Origin: a virus
Strand: one strand, 5' to 3'
Length of the DNA: 24,281 nucleotides
Virus record (IMG/VR): IMGVR_UViG_3300030385_000589
Span: 1-24,281 of that record
Part shown: piece by piece, positions 1-7,495 of the stretch
Position numbering within the stretch: the stretch's first letter is position 1
Layout: each line of letters opens with the position of its first letter
Program-made: the position numbers and the translations under genes
Notes under the pieces: generated by a model
Database searches by the model: none
What the model saw: only the letters and a program-made list of their open reading frames with translations
Told to the model about the DNA's origin: nothing

Positions 1-369
1 CTCTGTAGCTGAGGGTGCGTAGCTTTCGCCTATTTGAATCTCATAATTAATTTGTGCTTTCCCTGTGTTTTTTAAAAAAAAAGTACTTGGTGAATCTTCT
101 CCTGGCTGAAAACCATAAGCTACATTATCCCCATTTAGACAAAAAATCTCAGGGCTTAACTGATCTTGGCAAAGCTCCCTAAAGTTAAAAACTCCAGCTT
201 CTGCATTATTCTGAGAGATCAAAACTCTCCCTTTCAAAACAGAATTAACGTACACATCAAAAACATACTTAAATTTTGGTTCCGTGGTGTTATTACTACT
301 TACCACTATTATTAAATCTCTACCTATTGGCTCAAATTGTGAAGGTGATTGTTCTAAATAAACTGCCAT
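1..369 (-). CDS. Truncated phage structural protein (N-terminal 123 residues)
   Basis: The ATG is at 367-369 on the minus strand and the frame stays open to the window edge, so the C-terminus is missing. The protein starts MAVYLEQSPSQFEPIGRDLI and continues as alternating short hydrophobic and polar stretches (for example KYVFDVYVNS and QINYEIQIGE), typical of an all-beta virion protein, with no signal peptide or membrane segment. It starts 3 bases after the stop of the gp10-like gene and follows tail-terminator- and chaperone-like genes, so a tail, baseplate or adsorption role is likely. I cannot assign a precise function. That it is coding is fairly certain; the structural role is inferred from context. 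Confidence 0.7.
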   Translation of the reverse strand, partial: MAVYLEQSPSQFEPIGRDLIIVVSSNNTTEPKFKYVFDVYVNSVLKGRVLISQNNAEAGVFNFRELCQDQLSPEIFCLNGDNVAYGFQPGEDSPSTFFLKNTGKAQINYEIQIGESYAPSATE

Positions 370-372
370 TTT

Positions 373-936
373 TTAAGTTGTTTCAATATTATCTAATTTA
401 CCAAAAGTAAAGTCCACATTAAACTCCACATCTTTAAGCCATTCATTTTGTAATTCCTCTCCTAACTTATTATACTCCTCAATAAAAGCCTCAGTATAGA
501 AGTGGGTGGCCTCTGTTCCATACTTACCTATTTTACGAGCTATTACATAAGCCATACTTTTAAGCCTTGCATCTGTCCTCTTTAAAAGTTGACCGTTTTT
601 AAGGTTTCTGGGGTTTAGAGGTTTAATCCGTACCCACTTTAAAATATCAGAAATAGGTGGCTGCTTTCCTGGTGGCCGCCCCTCTTCTACATACTCTAAA
701 TAATTACCTCCCACTCCTCCAGCTCCAAAGTCTAATGTAATTTTATCACCTCTCTGGTTAAGGTCATAAAGTAGAGATTTGGAAAGCCTACCACTTGAAT
801 TAATCTTAGTCGAATAGCTGGCTCCTCTTGGGCTTTTACGCCTCCTTTTTACAGCCAACAACTGTTTAGCTTTCTCCACTACTTTCTCAGAAAACTGCTC
901 CAGCTCGGCAAAGGTATTATTTGTTTCTATGCTCAT
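373..936 (-). CDS. HK97 gp10-like tail completion / head-tail joining protein
   Basis: 187 residues. A basic N-terminus (KRRRKSPRG near residue 31) is followed by a short beta-rich core containing YLEYVEEGRPPGKQPPI near residues 81-97 and a C-terminal helix with KYGTEATHFYTEAF. The pattern of a 'valid-orientation' EEGRPPG loop, a conserved tryptophan in ILKWVRIK and a late AThFY helix fits the HK97 gp10-like family, which completes the neck or top of the tail in siphoviruses. The ATG overlaps the upstream stop codon by one base (TAATG), indicating translational coupling with the tail-terminator-like gene. The family assignment comes from pattern recognition, not a search. Confidence 0.6.
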   Translation of the reverse strand: MSIETNNTFAELEQFSEKVVEKAKQLLAVKRRRKSPRGASYSTKINSSGRLSKSLLYDLNQRGDKITLDFGAGGVGGNYLEYVEEGRPPGKQPPISDILKWVRIKPLNPRNLKNGQLLKRTDARLKSMAYVIARKIGKYGTEATHFYTEAFIEEYNKLGEELQNEWLKDVEFNVDFTFGKLDNIETT

Positions 937-1424
937 TATCCACTTACCAAATTAGTGTCTATAGGATCCTTTTTTGGTTGGTCACAAGCGTTAGACGAAT
1001 AAGGAACTGTAATACTAAAGGAGGCTGTGTAGCCACAAAGTACATTTTTATACTCCTCAATAAATGGCTGGGCCTGTAAAGGGTAACCCACTGTAAATAG
1101 TTCATCTCTCTTGAAAACTGTTAGTCCATGCCTTATCTCTGCATCTAAATCTGTGAGGTTTCTAAGGGTGTCACTCAACAACTCCAAGATCCTTTCCTCC
1201 TTATTCTCTTTCTGAAATAACAAGTCTGCACACACAACTTCTATGTTATAAGTTATTTGCCCCACCTCTACAGAAACAAGCCCAGGAATAACATGGACTA
1301 GAGGAAATAGAGTTTCCTTCTTTAAGTCCATCAAATCTATCTGGCCATAATTAAAGGACTTTACAAAGTAGTGATCTGTGTAATACTCTTTAAGTAATTC
1401 GATAAGGTTTAAAAGTGTGATCAT
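936..1424 (-). CDS. Tail-terminator-like protein (putative)
   Basis: 162 residues. The N-terminal helix MITLLNLIELLKEYY is followed by beta strands (LFPLVHVIPGLVSVEVGQITYNIEV), a charged helix (ENKEERILELLSDTLRNL) and a final strand set. Size, fold order and position beside an HK97 gp10-like gene fit tail-terminator or head-closure proteins, which end tail polymerisation and join the tail to the head. The start codon overlaps the stop of the frameshifted upstream product (TAA at 1424-1426, ATG at 1422-1424), and its own stop overlaps the next ATG. I recognise the general type, not a specific family, so this call is moderate. Confidence 0.5.
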   Translation of the reverse strand: MITLLNLIELLKEYYTDHYFVKSFNYGQIDLMDLKKETLFPLVHVIPGLVSVEVGQITYNIEVVCADLLFQKENKEERILELLSDTLRNLTDLDAEIRHGLTVFKRDELFTVGYPLQAQPFIEEYKNVLCGYTASFSITVPYSSNACDQPKKDPIDTNLVSG

Positions 1425-2217
1425 TATCCTCTATTTCTTTGGGTTCTTACTGTTTCTGCGTTCTTATCTTTTAGCCAAGATAGGTATGTTAGGCTTTCAT
1501 AAATTGGTTTTTTGGTTATCTCCTCAATATCTAAAAACCTATCATTGCTCATTACTCCAAGGGTATTGTACCACCCATACTTTTCAGCTACGGAGTTGTG
1601 CAATTTTTCGCCTTCTCTTTCGTTTTCCTCCTCCTCTCCTTTTCCTCCACTGTAAAGGTTTTCAAAGTCATTAATAAGTCCGTCCCTAAACGAAAAAAAA
1701 AAGACTGAGCACCGATCACTTTATCCATTGGCAAATCTAAAAACCCCTCTGCATTTTCTTTAATGTGCTGGTCATTGTATTCCTCTATACTATAAAGCTC
1801 CTTCTTTTGTTTCTCTATTGGCCTGAATAAAATACTCATTATTTTGTGAGCGTTCTGCCAATATCCACCTTGTTTCATTAGCTCCTCATAATCCACCCAC
1901 TCCCCAGTGGAGAGCTTGCTGAGGTTAGGCACAAAGCCAAAATCTTTCCCTTTAAAATTAAACGTCTGCTGAAATTTAATTTCTGCATTGTTGTCCTCTA
2001 ATATCTTGACTACATCTGAATAAATACTATTAAGGTCTTTTAGGTTTAAGCTCCTTACGTCTTTGGTGCTCATACCACAGAACATCTCCACCACCACCAT
2101 TTTTTCCTCTAAAGGTGAAGCGTTACGACTTCGGGCTTTGTGTAAGGTATAGGCTCTGAATTGCCCTAGAGTAATCTCACTCCACTTTGTTGGTATAGTT
2201 ATCTCCTTTGTATTCAT
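1424..2217 (-). CDS. Tail-assembly-chaperone-like protein, expressed through a -1 frameshift
   Basis: The zero-frame ORF (2217-1588, 209 residues) begins MNTKEITIPTKWSEITLGQF and contains a central FGFVPNLSKLSTGEWVDYEE segment, then MSILFRP and DKVIGAQSFFF near residues 166-175. It ends abruptly in a Lys/Arg/Glu-rich tail. In the -1 frame an uninterrupted reading continues from 1720 to a TAA at 1424-1426 that overlaps the next start codon; it encodes HNSVAEKYGWYNTLGVMSND, a stretch like the C-terminal domain of flavobacterial phage relatives I recall. Both frames are open between 1720 and 1588, so the shift could fall at the ten-T run or later in the purine-rich stretch. Either programmed frameshifting, as in lambda G/GT chaperones, or a homopolymer error would explain it. 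The chaperone role is inferred. Confidence 0.6.
1693..1702 (-). other. Ten-base homopolymer, candidate -1 slippery site
   Basis: On the coding strand the gene reads CAG TCT TTT TTT TTT CGT, a run of ten T. A T_TTT_TTT heptamer is a textbook -1 slippery sequence. Slipping here moves translation into the frame that runs without a stop to 1426. After the run, G/C at third positions is commoner in the zero frame than in the -1 frame, which favours the -1 frame in this AT-rich genome. A miscounted homopolymer (11 T instead of 10) would have the same effect. Confidence 0.45.
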
Positions 2218-2258
2218 CTGTTATTAATTAGTATCAGTTAGTTTCTTTTTGTTCCTTA

Positions 2259-3419
2259 TTACATCACCTCATACTGTCCACTGAAAGGCTGCTGGAGCTT
2301 CATAATTAAACCGTACCGAATGGCATCTATACTATGGTTAAATTTATCCAGTGGCTCATTAAGGATCTTTTGGTTTTTGTCCTCCTTGTATTTGTAGTTC
2401 CTAAACTCCTTAATGATGTCTGTACTGGAGGAGGTCACAAATAGCTTATAAGTCCTCATTAAGTCAATGCCTATTCTTATGCTGTCTGGCCCTTTTTTAG
2501 TGGGCTTAATATTAAAACCCGTTCGGTGTATCTCCTCAATGCTTTTAGGTTCTGCGCTATCCGCAAATATCTCAGCAGCTCTGGTTATCTCTAATATTTT
2601 AAGCTCGGTGCTAATATCTTGGTTGGTTAGTCCTGTGGTGTAAATAAGCTGGTCAAAGTATAATTCCTCTCCTCTCTTATAAATCCTCACTAAGCAAGTT
2701 GGATCGTTGGAGTACCCAAAATCTAACCCCATGCAAAGCTCTTTTGCATTCTCTGGCACTTCATCTACTTGGCCCACATTATCGAATACTAAGCTCCTAG
2801 ATTTACCTCTTTCACCTAATCCATAAATGGCCCAGTAATTACTATCTGTTTCCTTTAATCTTTCAATCTCCTCAATTACTGACTTAGGGAGGAATGGATT
2901 ATCTAGGTAGGTGCTTTTGTAAAAGGTGGCATCCTCTCTGGTCATTACCTTTTCATAGATCCAATGGAATTCGTCTGAGGGGTTGTAGTCTATTATAATT
3001 TTGTCTGTAGTCCTAAGTGATAACTGCACCCAACTTTCCAAATCTATCTCATTGCACTCATTTATAAAAAGTATATTCCTTTTACGACCTCTTACTTTCT
3101 GGGGCTGGTCTAGGCTTATAAACTCCACAAGGTTTCCAAACAGTAAATATGTTTGCTCACTTTTATTGTGGTGCTTTTCTGTGTAGTAATTCTCCTTTTG
3201 TATTATCTCTAAAAAATCCCTCATGGCAGAGGCTTTCAAAGCTGGTAATGTCCTTCTACATATTGTAATAATGGAGCCGCTATCTTTATTTTCCCAGCAG
3301 TAATCTACTAATACTTTTATGATGGAATAAGTCTTACCTGACCTTGTGCCACCCTGGTTTATGGATATTCTAGTTTGACAATTTGAAACATCGTAATATG
3401 TTTTTGGTTGGCTAATCAA
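2259..3419 (-). CDS. terL: Terminase large subunit (packaging ATPase/nuclease)
   Basis: 386 residues. The N-terminal ATPase has Walker A GGTRSGKT at 23-30 and Walker B ILFINE at 116-121, ending in the catalytic glutamate, followed by the DYNPSDEFHW coupling segment near 144-153. The C-terminal RNase H-like nuclease shows acidic residues in GLDFGYSND (D233), FADSAEPK (D287) and NHSIDAIRYG (D365). This matches PBSX/Terminase_3-type large subunits, which cut concatemers and pump DNA into proheads. The length is slightly short for the family but all motifs are present. Its start overlaps the end of the VRR-NUC gene by 8 bases, and the small-subunit gene lies three genes upstream. Confidence 0.95.
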   Translation of the reverse strand: MISQPKTYYDVSNCQTRISINQGGTRSGKTYSIIKVLVDYCWENKDSGSIITICRRTLPALKASAMRDFLEIIQKENYYTEKHHNKSEQTYLLFGNLVEFISLDQPQKVRGRKRNILFINECNEIDLESWVQLSLRTTDKIIIDYNPSDEFHWIYEKVMTREDATFYKSTYLDNPFLPKSVIEEIERLKETDSNYWAIYGLGERGKSRSLVFDNVGQVDEVPENAKELCMGLDFGYSNDPTCLVRIYKRGEELYFDQLIYTTGLTNQDISTELKILEITRAAEIFADSAEPKSIEEIHRTGFNIKPTKKGPDSIRIGIDLMRTYKLFVTSSSTDIIKEFRNYKYKEDKNQKILNEPLDKFNHSIDAIRYGLIMKLQQPFSGQYEVM

Positions 3420-3753
3420 AGTATTTGTCTATTGTTTCTTTGGCTTGGTCGAATCCAGTACACACCTCAGCTTTGTAACCTCTCTCTCTTAATTTAGTGA
3501 TCACCTCTTTCTGGTGAATGGAGGCATAATTTCCTTTTACTTTTAACTCTATGGCTAGGCCATGATATTCTCCTCTAGGCTCTAGGATTAGAAGATCTGG
3601 CCACCCTTTTTTATAGCCAGCCGCTTTCATCTTTCTGGCTTGTGTTATGCTTGTCCTTATCCCTCCAGGACTTCCATTAAATAGAATGTCCTTTACTTTC
3701 ATTCTTAGGTAACCCACCACCGCCACCTGTAAACCTTGTTCACTTTGTTTCAT
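3412..3753 (-). CDS. VRR-NUC domain nuclease
   Basis: 113 residues making a single PD-(D/E)XK-type VRR-NUC domain. The expected elements are visible in order: a SPGG turn at 28-31, GWPDLLI with D53, a core strand LAIELKVKG with E69 and K71, and a Q81-containing helix (HQKEV). Stand-alone VRR-NUC proteins are common in phages and are thought to act on branched or structured DNA during recombination or packaging. Here it sits directly before the large terminase and after a ParB-like gene (TAA directly followed by ATG), which suggests a role in preparing concatemers for packaging. The domain call is strong; the role is inferred. Confidence 0.88.
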   Translation of the reverse strand: MKQSEQGLQVAVVGYLRMKVKDILFNGSPGGIRTSITQARKMKAAGYKKGWPDLLILEPRGEYHGLAIELKVKGNYASIHQKEVITKLRERGYKAEVCTGFDQAKETIDKYFD

Positions 3754-4302
3754 TTACTTTGGTGAGTATGTTTTTAAGAGTTTATGTAGGATAGTTCCCA
3801 CACACATACCTTGCTCCTTCCAGTAATTAATTAAGGTATTGGCCTCTTCATAATTCTTTAATGGAAAGGCTATGGAAATAGTTTTGTGCGTTTCGTTTTC
3901 CTCCTCCTCTTCACCCTCCACAGCATCCAGTTCCACCTCCTCGAAAGGGAAACCCTCCAGCCCCCATTCCTGGAGTTGTAAAGCATCCCACTCATTCCCT
4001 AATATATCCCAATCCCACTCTCCAAAGCCTACATTGTCTTTTACTATAAACTCCCTTTCCTGTTCCTCAGTTAGCCCCTCAGCTTTCAAGATGTACACCT
4101 CTTTAAGTCCAGCCTCAGCACAAGCCTTTAATCTCATGTTACCACCTAATACAATCATATCCTTATTTACCACTATGGGCCTAAGTTTTAACATCTCAGG
4201 AAACTCCTTAATCGACTTTACCAGCTTCTTAAATTTGTCCTCCTTTATAAATCTAGGGTTGTCTTTATTTGGCTTAACCTTTCCAATTTTTACTAATTCC
4301 AT
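3754..4302 (-). CDS. ParB/sulfiredoxin-like domain protein
   Basis: 182 residues. The N-terminal 90 residues form a ParB-like domain: VKIGKVKPNKDNPRFIKEDK, then a helix, IVVNKDMIVLGGNMRLKACA, where GGNMR corresponds to the family's GxxR phosphate-binding region, and AEGLTEEQEREFIVKDN. An acidic linker (EGEEEEENE near 129-137) leads to a small C-terminal alpha/beta domain starting near KTISIAFPL. Phage proteins of this type are often found next to methyltransferase or terminase genes, and their activity is poorly defined (nuclease or NTP-binding). There is no ParA partner, so plasmid-type partitioning is unlikely. The stop is immediately followed by the ATG of the VRR-NUC gene. Confidence 0.85.
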   Translation of the reverse strand: MELVKIGKVKPNKDNPRFIKEDKFKKLVKSIKEFPEMLKLRPIVVNKDMIVLGGNMRLKACAEAGLKEVYILKAEGLTEEQEREFIVKDNVGFGEWDWDILGNEWDALQLQEWGLEGFPFEEVELDAVEGEEEEENETHKTISIAFPLKNYEEANTLINYWKEQGMCVGTILHKLLKTYSPK

Positions 4303-4665
4303 TTATTTATTATTTAATAGTTCGTTGGCTTTTACTATGGCTTTGTTTCGGGCTTCTATAATTGTATTGAAATCTTGCTCATGTACAATCACCCAATTAT
4401 CCTTTCCATGTATTTCTTTAACTATAGATACATCAGTAGTGAATTGTTTTTTTGCTTCCACTAAATCCCTGAAACGTCCTATACTAATAGATATAATTTC
4501 ACTATAAAAGAAGTCAACGTACACCCCCCACTTCATAGCGTTAGGTTGAGTGTAGAAAGCCTCTATAAAGTCAAACATTAGTTTATCGTGGGAGCTGTAG
4601 TCTTGATACATATTCTCTAAAAACCACTCTTCAAACTTATTTTTTGCCTCTCCTGTTAATTTCAT
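4303..4665 (-). CDS. Conserved phage protein of unknown function
   Basis: 120 residues, mostly helical with a short beta centre. The core MKWGVYVDFFYSEIISISI (residues 44-62) and the C-terminal helix ARNKAIVKANELLNN resemble a small protein I have seen repeatedly in Bacteroidota phages, beginning with F..WF and containing a KWGVYVDFFDS-like centre. No catalytic motif is visible. It lies between the small terminase and the ParB-like gene, with the stop and start codons of neighbours directly abutting, so it is expressed with the packaging genes. The function is unknown. Confidence 0.75.
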   Translation of the reverse strand: MKLTGEAKNKFEEWFLENMYQDYSSHDKLMFDFIEAFYTQPNAMKWGVYVDFFYSEIISISIGRFRDLVEAKKQFTTDVSIVKEIHGKDNWVIVHEQDFNTIIEARNKAIVKANELLNNK

Positions 4666-5106
4666 TTATTCCTCTTCTTTTGGTTTCTGTTTATTCAATA
4701 CCCAGCTTGGAGCCAGAAGCTCATTGCCTCCACTTGTTACATCTATCCTCTCAACTCCATAACCTCTTTCCCTACCTCTATTATTCAGCTCGTACATGAT
4801 CAAAGTATTACTACCTGGCTCCTTCTTTTGGATCCTACTGAGCAGCTCGTTTTCTAAGAAGTCTAATCTTAAATTCATTACTTCACTCACCTTCTTTGCA
4901 AAGTCTTTGTCCTCTCTCTTCCAATAGTTGTATTGGGTTGCGCTAACCTCAGCAGCTTTGCAAGCAGTTGTAGCAATTCCCATTGTTTTCTCTAGGGCTT
5001 TTAATACTCTAGCCTTAGATACTGTGGTTCTAAGCTGCTCCTCTTTTTTTAAGATGACGGTTACTTTCGGTTTATCCTCACTCTTAACCTCTTCTTTGTC
5101 CTCCAT
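4666..5106 (-). CDS. terS: Terminase small subunit-like DNA-binding protein
   Basis: 146 residues. After a charged N-terminus, residues 33-70 form a helix-turn-helix: LKALEKTMGIATTACKAAEV, then SATQYNYWKREDKDFAKKVSEV. The pattern 'A.K..GVS..T...W...D..FA' is typical of phage small terminases, which recognise the packaging site. A second helical stretch (LDFLENELLSRIQKKEPGSN) probably mediates oligomerisation, as in many TerS proteins. The large subunit is three genes downstream in the same direction. A generic HTH protein is the alternative; position and the WKREDKDFA motif favour TerS. Confidence 0.75.
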   Translation of the reverse strand: MEDKEEVKSEDKPKVTVILKKEEQLRTTVSKARVLKALEKTMGIATTACKAAEVSATQYNYWKREDKDFAKKVSEVMNLRLDFLENELLSRIQKKEPGSNTLIMYELNNRGRERGYGVERIDVTSGGNELLAPSWVLNKQKPKEEE

Positions 5107-5112
5107 GTTTTG

Positions 5113-5907
5113 CTAATTAATTATGGTATTCGTAAGATATTCGTAAGAATCGTAATCACTCACTAGATTATCCATAGGCTCATAAAGCTCTAGGTTATCA
5201 CAGAAGGGTATGTCTAAAGAATCTGGAATGTTTATGGTGGCTACTCCTATATTTGTCCTCTCATAAACTTGACCGTTTAAGAATATTTTACAAGTCATTT
5301 CCTGAGCTCCATTACATAAAGGCTGGAAACTATCAAACTCATTACACCCTCCGTTGTTTCCATAGGTGTACCAATCCATTTTAAAGGGGTTTACGCTCAC
5401 CAATGAATCTTGTACGCCATAATCTAAGTCTGTATAAAACCATTGGACTGTAAGGCCCTCTAAGGGTAAATAAAGATAAGGATTACCATTACACTTTACC
5501 CTGTGCGTGGCATCCCAATCTAACCCACAGTTTACATCTTGAATCTTATTATTCCATAAAGGGATAACGTCTACAATATACTCAGCTCCGTAGTTTATTA
5601 AGAACTCATTAATATCTTCTAGGGTGTATGTGGTTCCATATCCTGAAAACACTACCTGAAAATCATTAATATCTACTGCTCCATTAAAGTCAAAGTCAAA
5701 CTTACAAGGCTGGTTACTGCTTTCTTTTAATAGTCTGGAAACCTCCTCTATGGGGATCTCTTGAATGTTATGTTTCACCAGTTCTTGGTGGAGGGTTTTG
5801 GCTGTTTCTGCATCATTATTAAAAAGGAGTTTATTACATGATATAGCAATGAGGGCCACTAATGCAATTAAAATCCAAATAACCGTAGGGTGGGTGTATT
5901 GTTTCAT
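5113..5907 (-). CDS. Exported lipoprotein with dockerin-like calcium loop
   Basis: 264 residues. The N-terminus has one hydrophobic helix (residues 8-23) ending in a lipobox-like AISC, so Cys24 is the probable lipidated residue and the protein would be anchored in the host envelope. Residues 68-108 carry a Cys followed by a perfect EF-hand-like loop, D71-x-D73-x-N75-G-x-V-D79-x-x-D82, then FQVVFSGYG and a second helix LEDINEFLINYG. This resembles the dockerin-like repeats of secreted flavobacterial proteins. The remainder (110-264) is Cys-rich, with seven cysteines, and looks like a folded extracellular domain. It lies just upstream of the small terminase gene. Possible roles are superinfection exclusion or host-surface modification; both are guesses. 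Confidence 0.7.
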   Translation of the reverse strand: MKQYTHPTVIWILIALVALIAISCNKLLFNNDAETAKTLHQELVKHNIQEIPIEEVSRLLKESSNQPCKFDFDFNGAVDINDFQVVFSGYGTTYTLEDINEFLINYGAEYIVDVIPLWNNKIQDVNCGLDWDATHRVKCNGNPYLYLPLEGLTVQWFYTDLDYGVQDSLVSVNPFKMDWYTYGNNGGCNEFDSFQPLCNGAQEMTCKIFLNGQVYERTNIGVATINIPDSLDIPFCDNLELYEPMDNLVSDYDSYEYLTNTIIN

Positions 5908-5916
5908 TTGTTTGAT

Positions 5917-6093
5917 TTATTCTGAATAAAGAGCGGGTGACTTGTGGGCTTCTATAACTTCTTTAGCATCATCTAATGTTCCCGAGGTATTACTAAAAAA
6001 ACACTCAATCCAAAAAGGAAACCACCACCTCCAAACTTGCGCTTCAAACCCGTTATAATTATCTTTTACTACTCTGTATTTTTTAATTTTCAT
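5917..6093 (-). CDS. Small Trp-rich conserved protein (58 residues)
   Basis: The ATG at 6091-6093 overlaps the previous stop by 4 bases (ATGA) and the frame ends with TAA at 5917. It encodes MKIKKYRVVKDNYNGFEAQV followed by WRWWFPFWIECF, then a Thr/Ser turn and a C-terminal helix. The tryptophan-rich WRWWFPFW core and the YRVVKDNY..FE lead resemble a small protein family I recall from Bacteroidota phages and genomes. No membrane segment is long enough to be convincing. Overlap coupling and a sensible composition support real coding; the function is unknown. Confidence 0.7.
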   Translation of the reverse strand: MKIKKYRVVKDNYNGFEAQVWRWWFPFWIECFFSNTSGTLDDAKEVIEAHKSPALYSE

Positions 6094-6413
6094 TTGTTTG
6101 TTTTAAGTTCTAGCTCTGTTCCTGTTAATGCAAAGTAAAGGTTCTGTAGTTGGTGGACGTGTTTTAATGCCCTACTATTCCCACCTGATTCATAAGGCAC
6201 TCCCACCGCAAAAGTCAAGTCTTTTTCAATCCGCAAATAAGCATAACTTCCAATGGAAATGCTATTTTCAACAAACCCAAACTTTACAAGCCACTCTTCT
6301 GTTAGTGGGATGGGTTCATAATTGTGGGCCATTCCTATAGTAATATAGTCAGCCTCAAAATAATCCATACCCTTAAAGACTAAGTTTCCAACTCTTAATT
6401 CTATCGCCTTCAT
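6090..6413 (-). CDS. Conserved Bacteroidota phage protein (ELRxGNLV ... HVHQLQNLYFALTG)
   Basis: 107 residues. It begins MKAIELRVGNLVFKG, has a central PIPLTEEWLVKFGF (residues 55-68) and ends with KHVHQLQNLYFALTGTEL. This signature is very recognisable from Bacteroidota phages and mobile elements, where the protein is small, soluble and of unknown function. It is translationally coupled to the 58-residue protein downstream through an ATGA overlap. The gene lies between an exported protein and a lipoprotein, in a group of short accessory genes. Confidence 0.8.
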   Translation of the reverse strand: MKAIELRVGNLVFKGMDYFEADYITIGMAHNYEPIPLTEEWLVKFGFVENSISIGSYAYLRIEKDLTFAVGVPYESGGNSRALKHVHQLQNLYFALTGTELELKTNK

Positions 6414-6419
6414 TTTGTT

Positions 6420-6929
6420 TTAATCTTCTAATAGAGTGAACAGCTTATTATCTATGGCATAAATTAACTGGATAAAGTATCTGGGGTTTGTAATTTCGCT
6501 GGAGGTAACAGAATTATGATTATAACCATTAGTAACTCTAATAGTTTTCACCTCTAGGGTGGTGAGCTTTGTTAGCTGCTGAGGTGTAAGATTAAGATAA
6601 GCAGAACCATCACAGTTAAAATCATTCCAGGAGGTTAAATTTATCTTTGTACCGTCCTTAAATAGAATGATTATTTTGTTATCCTCCACACAGTTTCCCA
6701 ACCCTATTAATTTAGCAGTAAGAAAACCAACCTTATCTCCTGTGAGATGTATAGTTAATTTAGCTCCTCTGCTCCTGTCCTCATTTGCTACTACTAAATC
6801 GTAAGAGGTCATGTAATAGGTTTCATCTTCCATCATGTCCTCCCAGTAATAAACGTAGGCACTATCTGTTTGGGCTTGTAAATTTATAGCTCCTAAAGCT
6901 ATAGCGAGTATTAAAATTATTTTTTTCAT
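6420..6929 (-). CDS. Secreted protein with signal peptide
   Basis: 169 residues. The first 20 residues (MKKIILILAIALGAINLQAQ) form a classical signal peptide with a likely cut after AQ, and no lipobox Cys is present. The mature part is beta-rich: YDLVVANEDRSRGAKLTIHL near residues 44-63, a NWNDFNC-like segment SWNDFNCDGSAYLNLTP near 100-116, then KTIRVTNGYNH and RYFIQLIY. It is therefore probably periplasmic or exposed at the surface. The upstream leader is A-rich (AAACAAACATG). Its presence next to another exported phage protein suggests a function at the host envelope, but none can be named. Confidence 0.75.
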   Translation of the reverse strand: MKKIILILAIALGAINLQAQTDSAYVYYWEDMMEDETYYMTSYDLVVANEDRSRGAKLTIHLTGDKVGFLTAKLIGLGNCVEDNKIIILFKDGTKINLTSWNDFNCDGSAYLNLTPQQLTKLTTLEVKTIRVTNGYNHNSVTSSEITNPRYFIQLIYAIDNKLFTLLED

Positions 6930-6957
6930 GTTTGTTTGTTTTTACTTGATTATTAAT

Positions 6958-7077
6958 TTATGTCTTATTTCCGTTCGTAAAGAACCAGCCAAAGGATTCG
7001 TTGAAGAACTCCTCAAAGTGCCTCCATGCCCTTCTTAGGGGTATTAGGAAGCGTGTTATGTATTCTCTAGTTCTCAT
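6958..7077 (-). CDS. Small aromatic basic protein (39 residues)
   Basis: The ATG at 7075-7077 overlaps the end of the Cys-rich protein gene (stop at 7067-7069) by 11 bases, and the frame ends with TAA at 6958. The product starts MRTREYITRFLIPLRRAWRH and continues FEEFFNESFGWFFTNGNK; it is amphipathic, with an Arg-rich first half and an aromatic second half. It fills what would otherwise be an empty 137-base gap, and the WFFTNG ending resembles small phage proteins I have seen in flavobacteria. The function is unknown; a peptide interacting with membranes or a host protein is conceivable. Confidence 0.6.
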   Translation of the reverse strand: MRTREYITRFLIPLRRAWRHFEEFFNESFGWFFTNGNKT

Positions 7078-7495
7078 TTAGTGTTGCTTCTATTTTCTTA
7101 ATTACTTTTTTTAGGTCGTTTATTATGCAAGGTGGGCAGCTGGTCGGGGTTTTCCTTGTGCCTAGAATATCACTGTATAGGAAATAAGCCTTTTGCAAAT
7201 CCTTTGCGCTCACTCTTTCTAAACTTAGAATGTCTTTTAGAAACTCCTTGTTATCCATTAGCTCCTCCATCTCCTGTTTAGAGCTGCCCCAAATATCCAG
7301 AGGGCAACTTCCAAACTTTAACTTTGTTTTGTAATCCATAAAACACCCGCAAAGCCTTTTCTTTTCTCCTTCATGCACCACCCACTCACCCACTACTGGC
7401 TTTCCACAAGTTCTGGTTTTATCCCTAAAATGAATGCAAGAACTACAGAGGGCAATTCTTTTCTCCTGTCTTTCTTTGCTAGACTTCCAGATCAT
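7067..7495 (-). CDS. Cys-rich, zinc-ribbon-like phage protein
   Basis: 142 residues. The N-terminal half has paired cysteines: CSSC (17-20), TCGKP (C30), LCGC (49-51) and a later SCPLDIW (C64), arranged as expected for a metal-binding domain. The C-terminal half is helical (LKDILSLERVSAKDLQKAYF) and ends with a second motif GTRKTPTSCPPCIINDLKKV. This two-part build is common in Bacteroidota phages. The gene overlaps the end of the sigma-like gene by 17 bases, so the two are probably made together; a role with it in transcription control is an inference. No catalytic residues are evident. Confidence 0.7.
   Translation of the reverse strand: MIWKSSKERQEKRIALCSSCIHFRDKTRTCGKPVVGEWVVHEGEKKRLCGCFMDYKTKLKFGSCPLDIWGSSKQEMEELMDNKEFLKDILSLERVSAKDLQKAYFLYSDILGTRKTPTSCPPCIINDLKKVIKKIEATLNEN

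Noticed and set aside
1417-1674. 85-residue hydrophobic ORF on the plus strand
   Set aside because: It is antisense to the -1 frame extension of the chaperone-like gene, which is the better coding frame because its stop joins the next start.
3872-4507. 211-residue Ser-rich ORF on the plus strand
   Set aside because: It lies antisense to the ParB-like gene and the conserved gene beside it; Ser-rich, low-complexity composition comes from the reverse of Glu/Lys-rich coding. No leader or promoter.
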